Assembly (NCBI GenBank): GCA_036653755.1 | Contig: JAVVTJ010000015.1 | Coordinates: 1-22,106, forward strand | DNA: 22,106 nt | Source: RGIG5057 sp036653755 | Lineage (GTDB): Bacteria > Bacillota > Clostridia > TANB77 > CAG-465 | Direction: 5' to 3' | Shown here: positions 14,408 to 22,080 of the stretch, one piece after another | How the letters are laid out: every line of letters starts with the position of its first letter | Numbering within the stretch: the stretch's first letter is position 1 | Program-made: the position numbers and the translations under genes | The notes under the pieces: model-generated | What the model was told of the DNA's origin: nothing | The model's input: the letters and a program-made list of their open reading frames with translations, nothing else | Database searches by the model: none

Positions 14408-14593
14408 ATGGCAAAAAAATCTATGATAATAAAACAACAAAGAGAGCCAAAGTTTTCTACTAGATATTACAATAGATGTAAAATATGTGGTAGACCACAT
14501 TCATACATGAGAAAATATGGAGTATGTCGTTTATGCTTTAGAAAATTAGCATATGAAGGTAATATTCCAGGCGTTAAGAAAGCAAGCTGGTAA
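14408..14593 (+). CDS. rpsN: 30S ribosomal protein S14, zinc-binding (type Z)
   Basis: The short, 61-residue form of S14. Four cysteines (24, 27, 40, 43) in CxxC-x12-CxxC hold zinc; RCKICGRPHSYMRKYGVC and RLCFRKLAYEG IPG-type ending ASW are diagnostic. Bacteria with this form sometimes keep a zinc-free paralogue elsewhere for zinc starvation; none is visible here. Confidence 0.97.
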   Translation: MAKKSMIIKQQREPKFSTRYYNRCKICGRPHSYMRKYGVCRLCFRKLAYEGNIPGVKKASW

Positions 14594-14628
14594 AACGCAA
14601 ATTAACTTTTAAAAAAGGAGGAAAAAAA

Positions 14629-15024
14629 ATGAACGTAACAGATCCAATTGCAGATATGCTAACAAGAATAAGAAATGCTAATAGTCAAAGACATGCCACA
14701 GTTGATATTCCTTATTCAAAAGTAAAAAAAGCAATAGCAGATATATTAGTTGAAGAAGGTTTTGTAAGTGCGAAAGAAGAGTTACAAGATGGAATTAAAA
14801 AAACTATAAGACTTACTTTAAAATATGAAAATAAGACTAAAGTATTACAAGGTTTAAAAAGAATAAGTAGACCTGGTCTTAGAATATATGCAAATAATGA
14901 AGAATTACCAAGAGTTTTAAATGGTCTTGGTATCGCTGTAATATCTACATCTAAAGGTATAATGACAGATAAAAAAGCAAGAAAAGAAAATGTAGGTGGA
15001 GAAGTTTTAGCATATATTTGGTAA
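14629..15024 (+). CDS. rpsH: 30S ribosomal protein S8
   Basis: A 131-residue 16S rRNA-binding protein of the platform. MNVTDPIADMLTRIRNAN starts it, and the C-terminal domain carries RISRPGLRIYANNEELPRVL and GLGIAVISTSKGIMTDKKA. In E. coli S8 represses the spc operon at the L5 start; I see no matching RNA mimic here, but did not fold the region. AAAAGGAGG precedes the ATG. Confidence 0.97.
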   Translation: MNVTDPIADMLTRIRNANSQRHATVDIPYSKVKKAIADILVEEGFVSAKEELQDGIKKTIRLTLKYENKTKVLQGLKRISRPGLRIYANNEELPRVLNGLGIAVISTSKGIMTDKKARKENVGGEVLAYIW

Positions 15025-15055
15025 AATTTTAAAATAAATAAGGAGGATATAAACT

Positions 15056-15592
15056 ATGTCAAGAATAGGAAAAAATCCCATTACTGTGCCACAAGGTGTT
15101 GATGTTAAAATCGAAGGAAATACAGTTACAGTTAAAGGTTCAAAAGGAACATTAACTAATACTTTCTTAGACTCAGTAAATATAGTTTTAGAAGATTCTA
15201 AAATAGTAGTTACAAGAACTGATGATATGCATAAAAATATTCACGGTTTAACTAGAACATTAATAAACAATATGGTTATTGGTGTGAGTGATGGGTTTGC
15301 AAAAACTTTAGAAATAAATGGTGTTGGATATAAAGCATCTAAGCAAGGAAAAAAATTAATTCTTACTTTAGGCTATTCACATCCAGTTGAATTTGAAGAT
15401 ACAGCAGATATAACTTTAGAAGTTCCAAATGCAAATACAATAATTGTAAAAGGAATAGATAAACAAGTTGTAGGTCAAATTGCAGCTGAAATAAGAGAAA
15501 AGAGATTACCAGAACCATATAAAGGTAAAGGTATTAAATACGCTGGCGAAAGAATAATTAGAAAAGAAGGTAAAGCTGGCGGTAAAAAATAA
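15056..15592 (+). CDS. rplF: 50S ribosomal protein L6
   Basis: A 178-residue protein made of two related domains near the GTPase centre. MSRIGKNPITVPQGVDVKI is the N-terminus. The second domain contains EINGVGYKASKQGKKLILTL and ends with the signature PEPYKGKGIKYAGERIIRKE. It is spaced normally between rpsH and rplR, with AAGGAGG upstream. Confidence 0.97.
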   Translation: MSRIGKNPITVPQGVDVKIEGNTVTVKGSKGTLTNTFLDSVNIVLEDSKIVVTRTDDMHKNIHGLTRTLINNMVIGVSDGFAKTLEINGVGYKASKQGKKLILTLGYSHPVEFEDTADITLEVPNANTIIVKGIDKQVVGQIAAEIREKRLPEPYKGKGIKYAGERIIRKEGKAGGKK

Positions 15593-15622
15593 TCTTTAAA
15601 ATTAAGGAGGGATTATTAGGTT

Positions 15623-15982
15623 ATGATTAACAAAATAAGTAAAAACAAAACAAGAATGACTAAGCAAAAAAGAGTAAGAGCTAAAGTAAAAGGTACTGAA
15701 TTAAGACCAAGACTTTGCGTATTTAGAAGCTTAAATAACATTAGTGTTCAAGTTATAGATGATAAAAATGCAGTTACACTTGCTCAAGCTTCTACTTTAG
15801 ATAAAGAAATTAAAATAAAAACTTCTAATATAGCAGCAGCTACAGAAGTTGGAGCTTTGATTGCAAAAAGATTATTAGATATAAAAATATCTAATGTAGT
15901 TTTTGATAGAAATGGATATTTATATCATGGAAAAGTTAAAGCAGTAGCAGAGGCAGCAAGAAAAGCTGGATTAGAGTTTTAA
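15623..15982 (+). CDS. rplR: 50S ribosomal protein L18
   Basis: A 119-residue 5S rRNA-binding protein. KTRMTKQKRVRAKVKGTELR is the basic N-terminal arm; RPRLCVFRSLNNISVQVIDD begins the core, and VVFDRNGYLYHGKVKAVAEA is the family signature. AAGGAGGG lies upstream of the ATG. Its stop is followed at once by the decoy ATG that precedes rpsE. Confidence 0.96.
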   Translation: MINKISKNKTRMTKQKRVRAKVKGTELRPRLCVFRSLNNISVQVIDDKNAVTLAQASTLDKEIKIKTSNIAAATEVGALIAKRLLDIKISNVVFDRNGYLYHGKVKAVAEAARKAGLEF

Positions 15983-16003
15983 ATGAAAGGAGATACTAAG
16001 ATA

Positions 16004-16495
16004 ATGGCAGACTTAAAAAATGAATTAAAAGAAAAAGTTGTTAATGTAGCAAGAGTTGCTAAAGTTGTTAAAGGTGGTAGAACTTTTAGATTTAGCGTAC
16101 TTGTTGTTGTAGGTGACGAACAAGGTAGTATTGGTGTTGGAACTGGTAAAGCTTCAGAAGTACCTGATGCTATAAGAAAAGCTACAGATGAAGCTAAGAA
16201 AAATTTAGTTAAAATATCTTTAGTAAATGGTACTATTCCACACGAATATACTACAAACTTTGGATCATCTAAGGTTATATTAAAACCAGCTGTTGAAGGT
16301 ACAGGTGTAATTGCAGGTGGATCTGCAAGGCCAGTACTTGAGCTTGCAGGAATTAAAAATATAACAGCTAAAACTTTAGGTTCTCGTAATAGTAGAAATG
16401 TTGTCTATGCAACTTTTAAAGCTTTAAAAGCGATGAGAACACCTGAAGAAGTAGCAAGATTAAGAGGAAAAGAAGTATCAGAATTATTTAATTAA
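16004..16495 (+). CDS. rpsE: 30S ribosomal protein S5
   Basis: A 163-residue protein near the decoding site and mRNA entry. I choose ATG 16004, preceded by AAAGGAG at 15986-15992. An in-frame ATG at 15983 touches that ribosome binding site and would add seven residues not seen in the family. VARVAKVVKGGRTFRFSVLV and GVGTGKASEVPDAIRKA form the double-stranded RNA-binding domain, and the C-terminal NSRNVVYATFKALKAMRTPE closes it. The next gene is rplO: the usual rpmD is absent. Confidence 0.96.
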   Translation: MADLKNELKEKVVNVARVAKVVKGGRTFRFSVLVVVGDEQGSIGVGTGKASEVPDAIRKATDEAKKNLVKISLVNGTIPHEYTTNFGSSKVILKPAVEGTGVIAGGSARPVLELAGIKNITAKTLGSRNSRNVVYATFKALKAMRTPEEVARLRGKEVSELFN

Positions 16496-16530
16496 CATTA
16501 GAATATTTAAAGAGAGGAGGAGTGCTTAAG

Positions 16531-16971
16531 ATGAAAATGCACGAATTAGGTCCTGCATTTGGATCTACAACAACTAGAAAAAGAGTTGGTAGAGGAATAG
16601 GCAGTGGACTTGGAAAAACAGCTGGGAAAGGACATAAGGGACAAAAGGCAAGATCTGGAGGAAGTATAAGAAGAGGATTTGAAGGTGGTCAAACTCCACT
16701 TTATGCTAGAATACCTAAAAGAGGATTTACAAATCATTTTGCGGTAGTTTATGCTGTAATTAATCTTTCTGATTTAGAAAAATATGAAGATGAAACAATA
16801 GTTACACCTGAAATGTTATTAAAAGATGGTTCAATTAGAAAAATTCTAGATGGCGTTAAAGTTCTAGGTAATGGAACATTAACTAAGAAACTTACAGTTG
16901 TAGCAGCTAAGTTTTCAAAGTCAGCTGAAGAAAAAATACAAGCTGTAGGTGGGAAGACAGAGGTGAAGTAG
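16531..16971 (+). CDS. rplO: 50S ribosomal protein L15
   Basis: A 146-residue assembly protein. ATG 16531 gives MKMHELGPAFGS, the family's usual MKLHEL start, ten bases after the site gagaggagg (16512-16520). GTG 16522 is too close to that site. RKRVGRGIGSGLGKTAGKGH is the hallmark glycine-rich basic arm, followed by RSGGSIRRGFEGGQTPLYAR. The end of the gene carries the secY ribosome binding site. Confidence 0.96.
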   Translation: MKMHELGPAFGSTTTRKRVGRGIGSGLGKTAGKGHKGQKARSGGSIRRGFEGGQTPLYARIPKRGFTNHFAVVYAVINLSDLEKYEDETIVTPEMLLKDGSIRKILDGVKVLGNGTLTKKLTVVAAKFSKSAEEKIQAVGGKTEVK

Positions 16972-16972
16972 A

Positions 16973-18280
16973 ATGCTACAAACCTTGAAAAACATATTTT
17001 CAGTAAAAGATTTAAGAAAAAAAATAATGTTTACTTTGTTTATAATTCTTTTATATAGACTTGGAACTTTTATAACAGTTCCTGGTTTTGATAAATCAGC
17101 ATTTATGAATCAAGTAGGTACTGGCGCTGGAATATTAGGTACAATTAACTTAATATCTGGTGGTGCGTTTAGTAGATTTTCAATATTTGCTATGACAATA
17201 GGACCATACATTACTGCATCAATTGTACTTAATTTACTTCAAGTAGTAATTCCAAGTTTGGAAAAACTTGCTAAAGAAGGAGAAGAAGGTAAAAAAACTC
17301 TTAGTAAATATACTAAATATTTAACTGTTGCTTTTGCATTAGTAGAAGGTATAGGTCTATATTTAAGTTACAAGAATTTCTTGTTATTACCTTTAAGATT
17401 TGGTGTTGGAGCTGTAATGGGAGCTATATTATTTGTAGGAAGTCTTATGGCTGGAACTGCAATACTTATGTGGCTTGGTGATAAAATAACAGAATACGGT
17501 ATTGGTAATGGTATATCAATATTAATATTTGTAGGTATCGTATCTGGCACTCCAGCAGGAGCAGTAGCATTATATAACTTTGCTATTGGTGGAGTTACAA
17601 ATACTATAATAGTAGCAGCTTTAATAATAGCAATGATTGCTGTAATAGCAGGAGTAATATATATGCAACAAGCAGAAAGAAAAATTCCTGTAAATTATGC
17701 AAAAAGAGTTGTTGGAAGAAAAATGTATGGTGGACAAAGTACTCATATTCCAATAAAAGTTGCAATGGCAGGTGTAATGCCTATCATATTTGCAATGTCA
17801 TTTATGATGTTTCCAGCAACAATTATAGGTATATGTACTAAAAATAATCCAACTGGTTTTTGGGGAGCTGTATATAACATGTTCTCTGTAACATCATCAA
17901 GTGCTTGGTATAATCTTGTTATTTATGCTTTAATTTATATGCTTTTAATAGTAGGTTTTACATTCATTTATACAATGTTTATAGTAAATCCTATTGAAAT
18001 TGCAAATCAATTAAAGAAAAATGGTGGATTTATACCAGGAGTAAGAGCAGGAAAAAATACATCAGATTATATATCTAATGTACTTAAATGTATAACAGCA
18101 GTAGGAGCAGTGTTCTTAGCTGCAGTTGCAGTACTTCCTGTGTTATTACAAGGAGTTACACCAGTCTCAATTACATTTGGTGGTACATCAGTACTTATCA
18201 TTGTAAGTGTTGCACTAGAAGTATTAAAGAATTTAGAAACTCAAATGGTAAGCAGACATTATAAAGGATTTTTAGACTAA
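16973..18280 (+). CDS. secY: Protein translocase subunit SecY
   Basis: The 435-residue channel protein of the Sec translocon, with about ten membrane segments. The first (about 18-38, FTLFIILLYRLGTFITVPGF region) is followed by the plug segment. Family motifs include GGAFSRFSIFAMTIGPYITA, EYGIGNGISILIF and, in the second half, GVMPIIFAMSFMMFP. The cytoplasmic loop RKIPVNYAKRVVGR, which binds SecA and the ribosome, is intact. It starts 1 bp after the rplO stop, with gaggtgaag as ribosome binding site inside rplO. A terminator follows directly, so here secY is the last gene of the operon rather than being followed by adk. Confidence 0.98.
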   Translation: MLQTLKNIFSVKDLRKKIMFTLFIILLYRLGTFITVPGFDKSAFMNQVGTGAGILGTINLISGGAFSRFSIFAMTIGPYITASIVLNLLQVVIPSLEKLAKEGEEGKKTLSKYTKYLTVAFALVEGIGLYLSYKNFLLLPLRFGVGAVMGAILFVGSLMAGTAILMWLGDKITEYGIGNGISILIFVGIVSGTPAGAVALYNFAIGGVTNTIIVAALIIAMIAVIAGVIYMQQAERKIPVNYAKRVVGRKMYGGQSTHIPIKVAMAGVMPIIFAMSFMMFPATIIGICTKNNPTGFWGAVYNMFSVTSSSAWYNLVIYALIYMLLIVGFTFIYTMFIVNPIEIANQLKKNGGFIPGVRAGKNTSDYISNVLKCITAVGAVFLAAVAVLPVLLQGVTPVSITFGGTSVLIIVSVALEVLKNLETQMVSRHYKGFLD

Positions 18281-18292
18281 AAAATATAAATT

Positions 18293-18333
18293 AAATATAC
18301 TGATATGATTAATTCATTTCAGTGTATTTTTTT
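18293..18333 (+). terminator. Intrinsic terminator closing the S10-spc operon
   Basis: aaatatactga (18293-18303) pairs with tcagtgtattt (18319-18329) with one G-T pair. After one mismatch an inner stem atga/tcat encloses a 5-nt loop. A run of seven T (18327-18333) follows. Confidence 0.85.
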
Positions 18334-18437
18334 GTTAATTTTATAAAATAATTATATAACTATACTAATATAAAAAAACGTAAATAGTGGAATAAAATTA
18401 ACGTAATTACAGGAATTAAATTGTAGTAAATGCTTGA

Positions 18438-19052
18438 ATATTTTTAAAATCATATTCAAGAAATATATCTACATTAGTAACAGATTCAACAATAAGAAAA
18501 GATATGTAAAAAGAAAAAATAATGATTGACGAAAAAACTTTTATTGACTATAAAAATACTTTAGAAAAATTGTTTATTATTGACAATATTGAGGCATGGA
18601 GTCCTAAAATAAGAAGTAAATATAGAATTAGAACAAGTGATAAAAAAGAATTAGTAGATCCATCTATTGCATGTGCTTGTCTTAGTCTTAATGAAAATAA
18701 AATATTAAATGATTTAAAAACTTTTGGTTTTTTGTTTGAAGCATTATGCATAAGAGATTTAAAAATATATGCAAGTTCATGTGATGGAAATATATATCAC
18801 TATAAAGATGAGTCAGATGATGAAGTTGATGCTATAGTTGAATTGAATGATGGCAGATGGGGAGCAATAGAAATTAAACTTGGTGCAGAGCATATAGAAA
18901 GTGCAGCAAAAAATCTTTTAAAATTTAAGAATAAAATAGATATAGAAATTGCGGGAGAACCAAGCTTTTTGATGGTACTATATGGTGGTAAAAATGCTTA
19001 TACAAGGGAAGATGGTGTTTTGGTAGTTCCAATTGGCTGTTTAAGAAATTAA
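18438..19052 (+). pseudogene. Decayed COG1373-type ATPase (DUF4143 C-terminal part)
   Basis: The longest open part, from ATG 18522, is 176 residues and matches the DUF4143 C-terminal region of AAA_14/DUF4143 ATPases, which are normally 400 residues or more. Landmarks are IDNIEAWSPKIRSK, DPSIACACLSLNEN, the strongly conserved TFGFLFEALCIRDLKIYASS and WGAIEIKLGAEHIESAAKNL, which is a degenerate PD-(D/E)XK-like core. In the same frame upstream of 18522 the DNA still reads FLKSYSRNISTLVTDSTIRK, which is the expected preceding family sequence, but TAA at 18507 and TGA at 18435 interrupt it, and the P-loop domain is gone. ATG 18522 has no ribosome binding site. This is therefore a gene remnant. A functional stand-alone C-terminal protein is the less likely alternative. 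Confidence 0.8.
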
Positions 19053-19076
19053 TTCAAATGTTTTTATGATAGATAA

Positions 19077-19123
19077 AACACCATAAATATACTTTATACA
19101 TACAATATGTATAAAGGGGTGTT
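19077..19123 (+). promoter_or_regulatory. Hairpin that would mask the ribosome binding site of the M15 peptidase gene
   Basis: A perfect 10-bp stem tttatacata/tatgtataaa (19093-19102 with 19106-19115, loop CAA) abuts the ribosome binding site. An outer stem aacacc/ggtgtt (19077-19082 with 19118-19123) pairs with the rest of it. A transcript that starts upstream of 19077 would therefore hide AAAGGGGTG. Confidence 0.45.
19079..19107 (+). promoter_or_regulatory. Possible mother-cell sporulation promoter (SigK/SigE-like)
   Basis: CATACAATA (19099-19107) fits the -10 pattern CATAnnnTA of SigK and contains CATACAAT, the SigE -10. cACc (19079-19082) lies 16 bp upstream, the usual place of the SigK -35. 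No good SigA promoter is visible here. Short motifs of this kind arise often by chance in AT-rich DNA. Confidence 0.3.
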
Positions 19124-19128
19124 GTTAC

Positions 19129-19782
19129 TTGAAAATATTAGTATATAATCCATTAACAAATAGAATGGAAACATATTATAGAACACTAAATCAACATATG
19201 CCATATACAAATAATTTATCAGTTAAGGAATTTAGAGGAAGTTCAAAAACTGATGTTATATGGACAGATAAAAGATTACTTGATAGTTGGAATAAATTAA
19301 GAAAAGAATATGGAAAGCCAATTAAAGTTGGTTTTGCTTTTAAAAGAATTGGTGAAGGTGGTCATACTGGTATGAGTCAGCATTATGCTGGAATGGCTAT
19401 GGATATGGCTCAAAATTTATCATCGTCAGAAAGAGATAAGTTAAGAAATTTAGCAAATAGATTACAAATATTTGGATATGTAGAGCCAAAAGTGCTTACT
19501 CCTACTTGGGTACATGTAGATAGAAGATATGGGAAACCTGCATGTAGTAGAGGCGGATATCCACTTTTAAGACAAGGTAATAGAGGCGTATATGTTGCAG
19601 TACTTCAAGATGCGTTAAATACATTAGGACATCATACAGCAATGATAGATGGAATATTTGGCAGAGGCACTAAAAGTTCTGTTATACGTTTTCAAAAAGC
19701 AAATAAATTATCTGCTGATGGAATTGTAGGATGTAATACATGGGAAAAATTAACTGCTAAGGCAAGAGGTGCTGGAATTTAA
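19129..19782 (+). CDS. M15-type zinc peptidase (D,D-/L,D-peptidase-like) with a C-terminal peptidoglycan-binding domain
   Basis: A 217-residue protein. Residues 30-138 form an M15-like (VanY/YcbK-type) peptidase: SQHYAGMAMDMA (83-94) supplies the Zn ligands His85 and Asp92, and WVHVDRR (127-133) supplies His129, with Asp131 beside it. Residues 145-209 form a PG_binding_1 domain (YPLLRQGNRGVYVAVLQDAL, DGIFGRGTKSSVIRFQ, DGIVGCNTW). It should cut stem peptides of peptidoglycan, probably the D-Ala-D-Ala end. There is no signal peptide or membrane segment. The N-terminus KILVYNPLTNRMETYYR resembles a clostridial subgroup I know from memory. That suits release by lysis, a holin or a sporulating mother cell. 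The start is TTG 19129, 8 nt after AAAGGGGT. Confidence 0.85.
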   Translation: MKILVYNPLTNRMETYYRTLNQHMPYTNNLSVKEFRGSSKTDVIWTDKRLLDSWNKLRKEYGKPIKVGFAFKRIGEGGHTGMSQHYAGMAMDMAQNLSSSERDKLRNLANRLQIFGYVEPKVLTPTWVHVDRRYGKPACSRGGYPLLRQGNRGVYVAVLQDALNTLGHHTAMIDGIFGRGTKSSVIRFQKANKLSADGIVGCNTWEKLTAKARGAGI

Positions 19783-19789
19783 TACGCGC

Positions 19790-19859
19790 ACAACTTGCAA
19801 TAAAAAGTAAGTTGTAATTTATATATAAATTGTAAATTTATTCCATAATATTTACAATT
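19790..19859 (+). terminator. Two hairpins after the M15 peptidase gene
   Basis: acaactt/aagttgt (19790-19796 with 19809-19815) and aattgtaaat/atttacaatt (19828-19837 with 19850-19859) follow the stop codon. Both lack a long T run, so termination may be incomplete. Confidence 0.4.
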
Positions 19860-19889
19860 CAATACTTTTGCAATAATATTTTCAAAATG

Positions 19890-19917
19890 TTGTATTATTT
19901 TAGAAAAGTGATATAAT
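19890..19917 (+). promoter_or_regulatory. Promoter of the ucpA-like gene
   Basis: TTGTAT (19890-19895), a 16-bp spacer and an extended -10, TGA-TATAAT (19909-19917). Confidence 0.75.
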
Positions 19918-19979
19918 ATATGTGTGAGTATTATGATAAAAAGAGAAGAATACTTAAATAACATATAGGAGGTAATATT

Positions 19980-20762
19980 GTGAAATTAAAAGATAAAGTT
20001 GCAGTTGTAACTGGCGGAGCTATGGGAAATGGACTTGGTATAGTAAAAGTATTTTTAAAATATGGTGCTAAAGTAGCTATTTTAGATTATTCAGATAAGT
20101 TAGAAAGTACTGTTCAAAGTTTGAAAAAAGAAAATTTTGAAGTATCTGGGTATAAAGTAGATATTCGTGATAATAAAAAAGTTGATGAGGCTATATCTAA
20201 AATAGTTAAAAAATATGGTAAAATAGATTGTTTAGTTAATAATGCAGGTGTTGCAAAATTGAAAAGTTTTTTAGATATGTCAGATGAATTAAGAGATTTT
20301 CATTTTGATATTAATATAAAAGGAACATGGAATGTTTCAAAGTCAGTTGTTACATATATGAATGAAGGTACAATTGTTAATTTATCTTCTGTTACAGGTA
20401 CAATGGTTGTAGATACTGGTGAAGTTGCATATGCAACTACAAAGGCAGCTCTTATGGGATTTACAAAAGGATTAGCGGCAGAGCTTGTTGCTAAAAATAT
20501 ACGTGTAAATGCTATACTTCCAGGATATATAATGACCCCAATGGTTGAGGGAATTGCTAAAGAATCAAATATAAATAATCCTAAAAGTGTAGTAGATGGA
20601 ATAGCTGCTGGCATTCCTATGAAACGTTTAGGAACAATTGAAGAATTAGGAGAACTTGCTGCATTTTTATCAAGTGATGAATCTTCGTATATAACAGGTC
20701 AAGGTTTTGTCATAGATGGTGGTTCAACTCTTCCGGAAACTAATAGTGTTGGAATAATATAA
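19980..20762 (+). CDS. ucpA: UcpA-like short-chain dehydrogenase/reductase
   Basis: A 260-residue classical SDR. TGGAMGNGLG (11-20) is the NAD(P)-binding loop, DIR (61-63) binds adenine, NNAG (87-90) is the structural motif, and the catalytic set is Ser136/137, Tyr151 and Lys155 (YATTK). The middle segment FLDMSDELRDFHFDINIKG and the end DGGSTLPETNSVGI closely match what I remember of E. coli UcpA, a poorly understood oxidoreductase linked to furfural tolerance; the natural substrate is unknown. Asp at about 37 at the end of beta-2 suggests a preference for NAD(H), as inference. The start is GTG 19980, seven bases after AGGAGG. It is monocistronic, with its own promoter and terminator. Confidence 0.85.
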   Translation: MKLKDKVAVVTGGAMGNGLGIVKVFLKYGAKVAILDYSDKLESTVQSLKKENFEVSGYKVDIRDNKKVDEAISKIVKKYGKIDCLVNNAGVAKLKSFLDMSDELRDFHFDINIKGTWNVSKSVVTYMNEGTIVNLSSVTGTMVVDTGEVAYATTKAALMGFTKGLAAELVAKNIRVNAILPGYIMTPMVEGIAKESNINNPKSVVDGIAAGIPMKRLGTIEELGELAAFLSSDESSYITGQGFVIDGGSTLPETNSVGII

Positions 20763-20800
20763 AAAAATGATCTATCTAAATTATAGATAGATCATTTTTT
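20762..20800 (+). terminator. Strong terminator after the ucpA-like gene
   Basis: A perfect 16-bp stem joins 20762-20777 and 20785-20800 (core tgatctatct / agatagatca) around a 7-nt loop, with six A before and six T after. It could work in both directions. Confidence 0.9.
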
Positions 20801-20844
20801 ATTTGTTTTTATGTAAAGCTGATAGCTATAAACATAAAGTTTAC

Positions 20845-20873
20845 TTGAACTTAAATTATCATTGTGATATAAT
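20845..20873 (+). promoter_or_regulatory. Promoter of the Sua5/TsaC gene
   Basis: TTGAAC (20845-20850), a 17-bp spacer and an extended -10, TGA-TATAAT (20865-20873). The ribosome binding site GGGTGA follows at 20880. Confidence 0.8.
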
Positions 20874-20891
20874 AGTATTGGGTGAATTAAA

Positions 20892-21917
20892 ATGAATAAA
20901 ATAGGTAAAAATATAAATATAGCATCTGAATATATCTTAGATGGAAAATTAGTTGTATTTCCAACTGAAACAGTGTATGGAATTGGTGCAGATGCTACAA
21001 ATAAAGAAGCAGTAGATAGAATATTTGTTGCAAAACATAGACCTGCGGATAATCCTTTAATTGTACATATTTGTGATTATGAAATGCTAGATAAAGTAGC
21101 AAAAAATATAGGAGAAATAGAAAAAAAATTAATGAAAACATTTTGGCCAGGTCCAATCAGTATAATATTAGATAAGACAGAATATATACCATTTAATGTA
21201 TCAGCAGGATTAACTACTGTTGCAGTAAGAATGCCAGAAAATAATATAGCACTTGACTTTATAAAGTTATGTAATACACCAATTGCTGCTCCTAGCGCAA
21301 ATATATCATCAAAACCAAGTGGAACATGTGTTGAAGATATATATGATGAATTATATGATGGTGTATCATATTTTATAGATGGGGGCTATACAACAGTTGG
21401 TATAGAATCAACTGTTGTAAGAGTTATTGATGGTGTAGTAAATATATTAAGACCTGGTAAAATATCAAAAGAAGATATTTTACAAATTACAGATAAAGTT
21501 ATAATAGATGAAAGATGTTTAAATAAGGTAGAAAATAATGAAAAAGTATTATCTCCTGGTATGAAACATAAACATTATGCGCCAAATGCAAAATGTATAT
21601 TAGTATATAACGAAGATGAAAATAAAATAGTAGATGTAATAAATAAACAAATAAGTAATTTACAATGTAAAGTAGCAGTATTAGTTACTGATAATAACAT
21701 AGATAAAATAATGAAATTAGATAATATAGAAATAATAAATTTAGGTAAAAACTTAGATGAGGTATCATCATTGCTATTTTCTGCACTTAGAAAAGTTGAT
21801 AAGCTAAAAGTAGATATCTGTTATATCCAAGGATTTAGATTAGAAGGAATAGGAACTGGAATAATGAATAGATTAATAAGAGCATGTAGTTATAACTGCT
21901 TAGGGCTAGATTTGTAA
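20892..21917 (+). CDS. L-threonylcarbamoyladenylate synthase, Sua5 (YwlC) type
   Basis: A 341-residue enzyme that makes threonylcarbamoyl-AMP from threonine, bicarbonate and ATP, the first step of the t6A37 modification of ANN-decoding tRNAs. The YrdC/TsaC domain covers about 1-200: VVFPTETVYGIGADATN (21-37), the KxR motif AKHRPADNPLIVHI, TVAVRMPEN, APSANISSKPSGT and ESTVVRVIDG. A linker SPGMKHKHYAPNAK leads to the smaller Sua5 domain (about 225-341), which separates Sua5 from the short TsaC form. Its partners TsaB, TsaD and TsaE are not in the window. ATG 20892 has GGGTGA six bases upstream. The gene is transcribed from its own promoter. Confidence 0.95.
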   Translation: MNKIGKNINIASEYILDGKLVVFPTETVYGIGADATNKEAVDRIFVAKHRPADNPLIVHICDYEMLDKVAKNIGEIEKKLMKTFWPGPISIILDKTEYIPFNVSAGLTTVAVRMPENNIALDFIKLCNTPIAAPSANISSKPSGTCVEDIYDELYDGVSYFIDGGYTTVGIESTVVRVIDGVVNILRPGKISKEDILQITDKVIIDERCLNKVENNEKVLSPGMKHKHYAPNAKCILVYNEDENKIVDVINKQISNLQCKVAVLVTDNNIDKIMKLDNIEIINLGKNLDEVSSLLFSALRKVDKLKVDICYIQGFRLEGIGTGIMNRLIRACSYNCLGLDL

Positions 21918-22051
21918 AATTATATAGGTGATATTTTGAATAAGTAACGGCGTAACTTGAAATTGCGTTATATGATAGGCTTTGTAGTACATTAGTACGT
22001 AAGATAAAATATATATTTGAGTATAACAATATAAGCTAAATCATATATGAC

Positions 22052-22080
22052 TTGACATAACAAACGTGCTGTTTAATGAT
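22052..22080 (+). promoter_or_regulatory. Possible promoter for a gene beyond the right edge
   Basis: A perfect TTGACA (22052-22057) has AATGAT (22075-22080) 17 bp downstream. A second option is TTTAAT (22072-22077) with TATAAT (22095-22100), also at 17 bp. The rest of 21918-22106 shows no gene. Confidence 0.4.
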
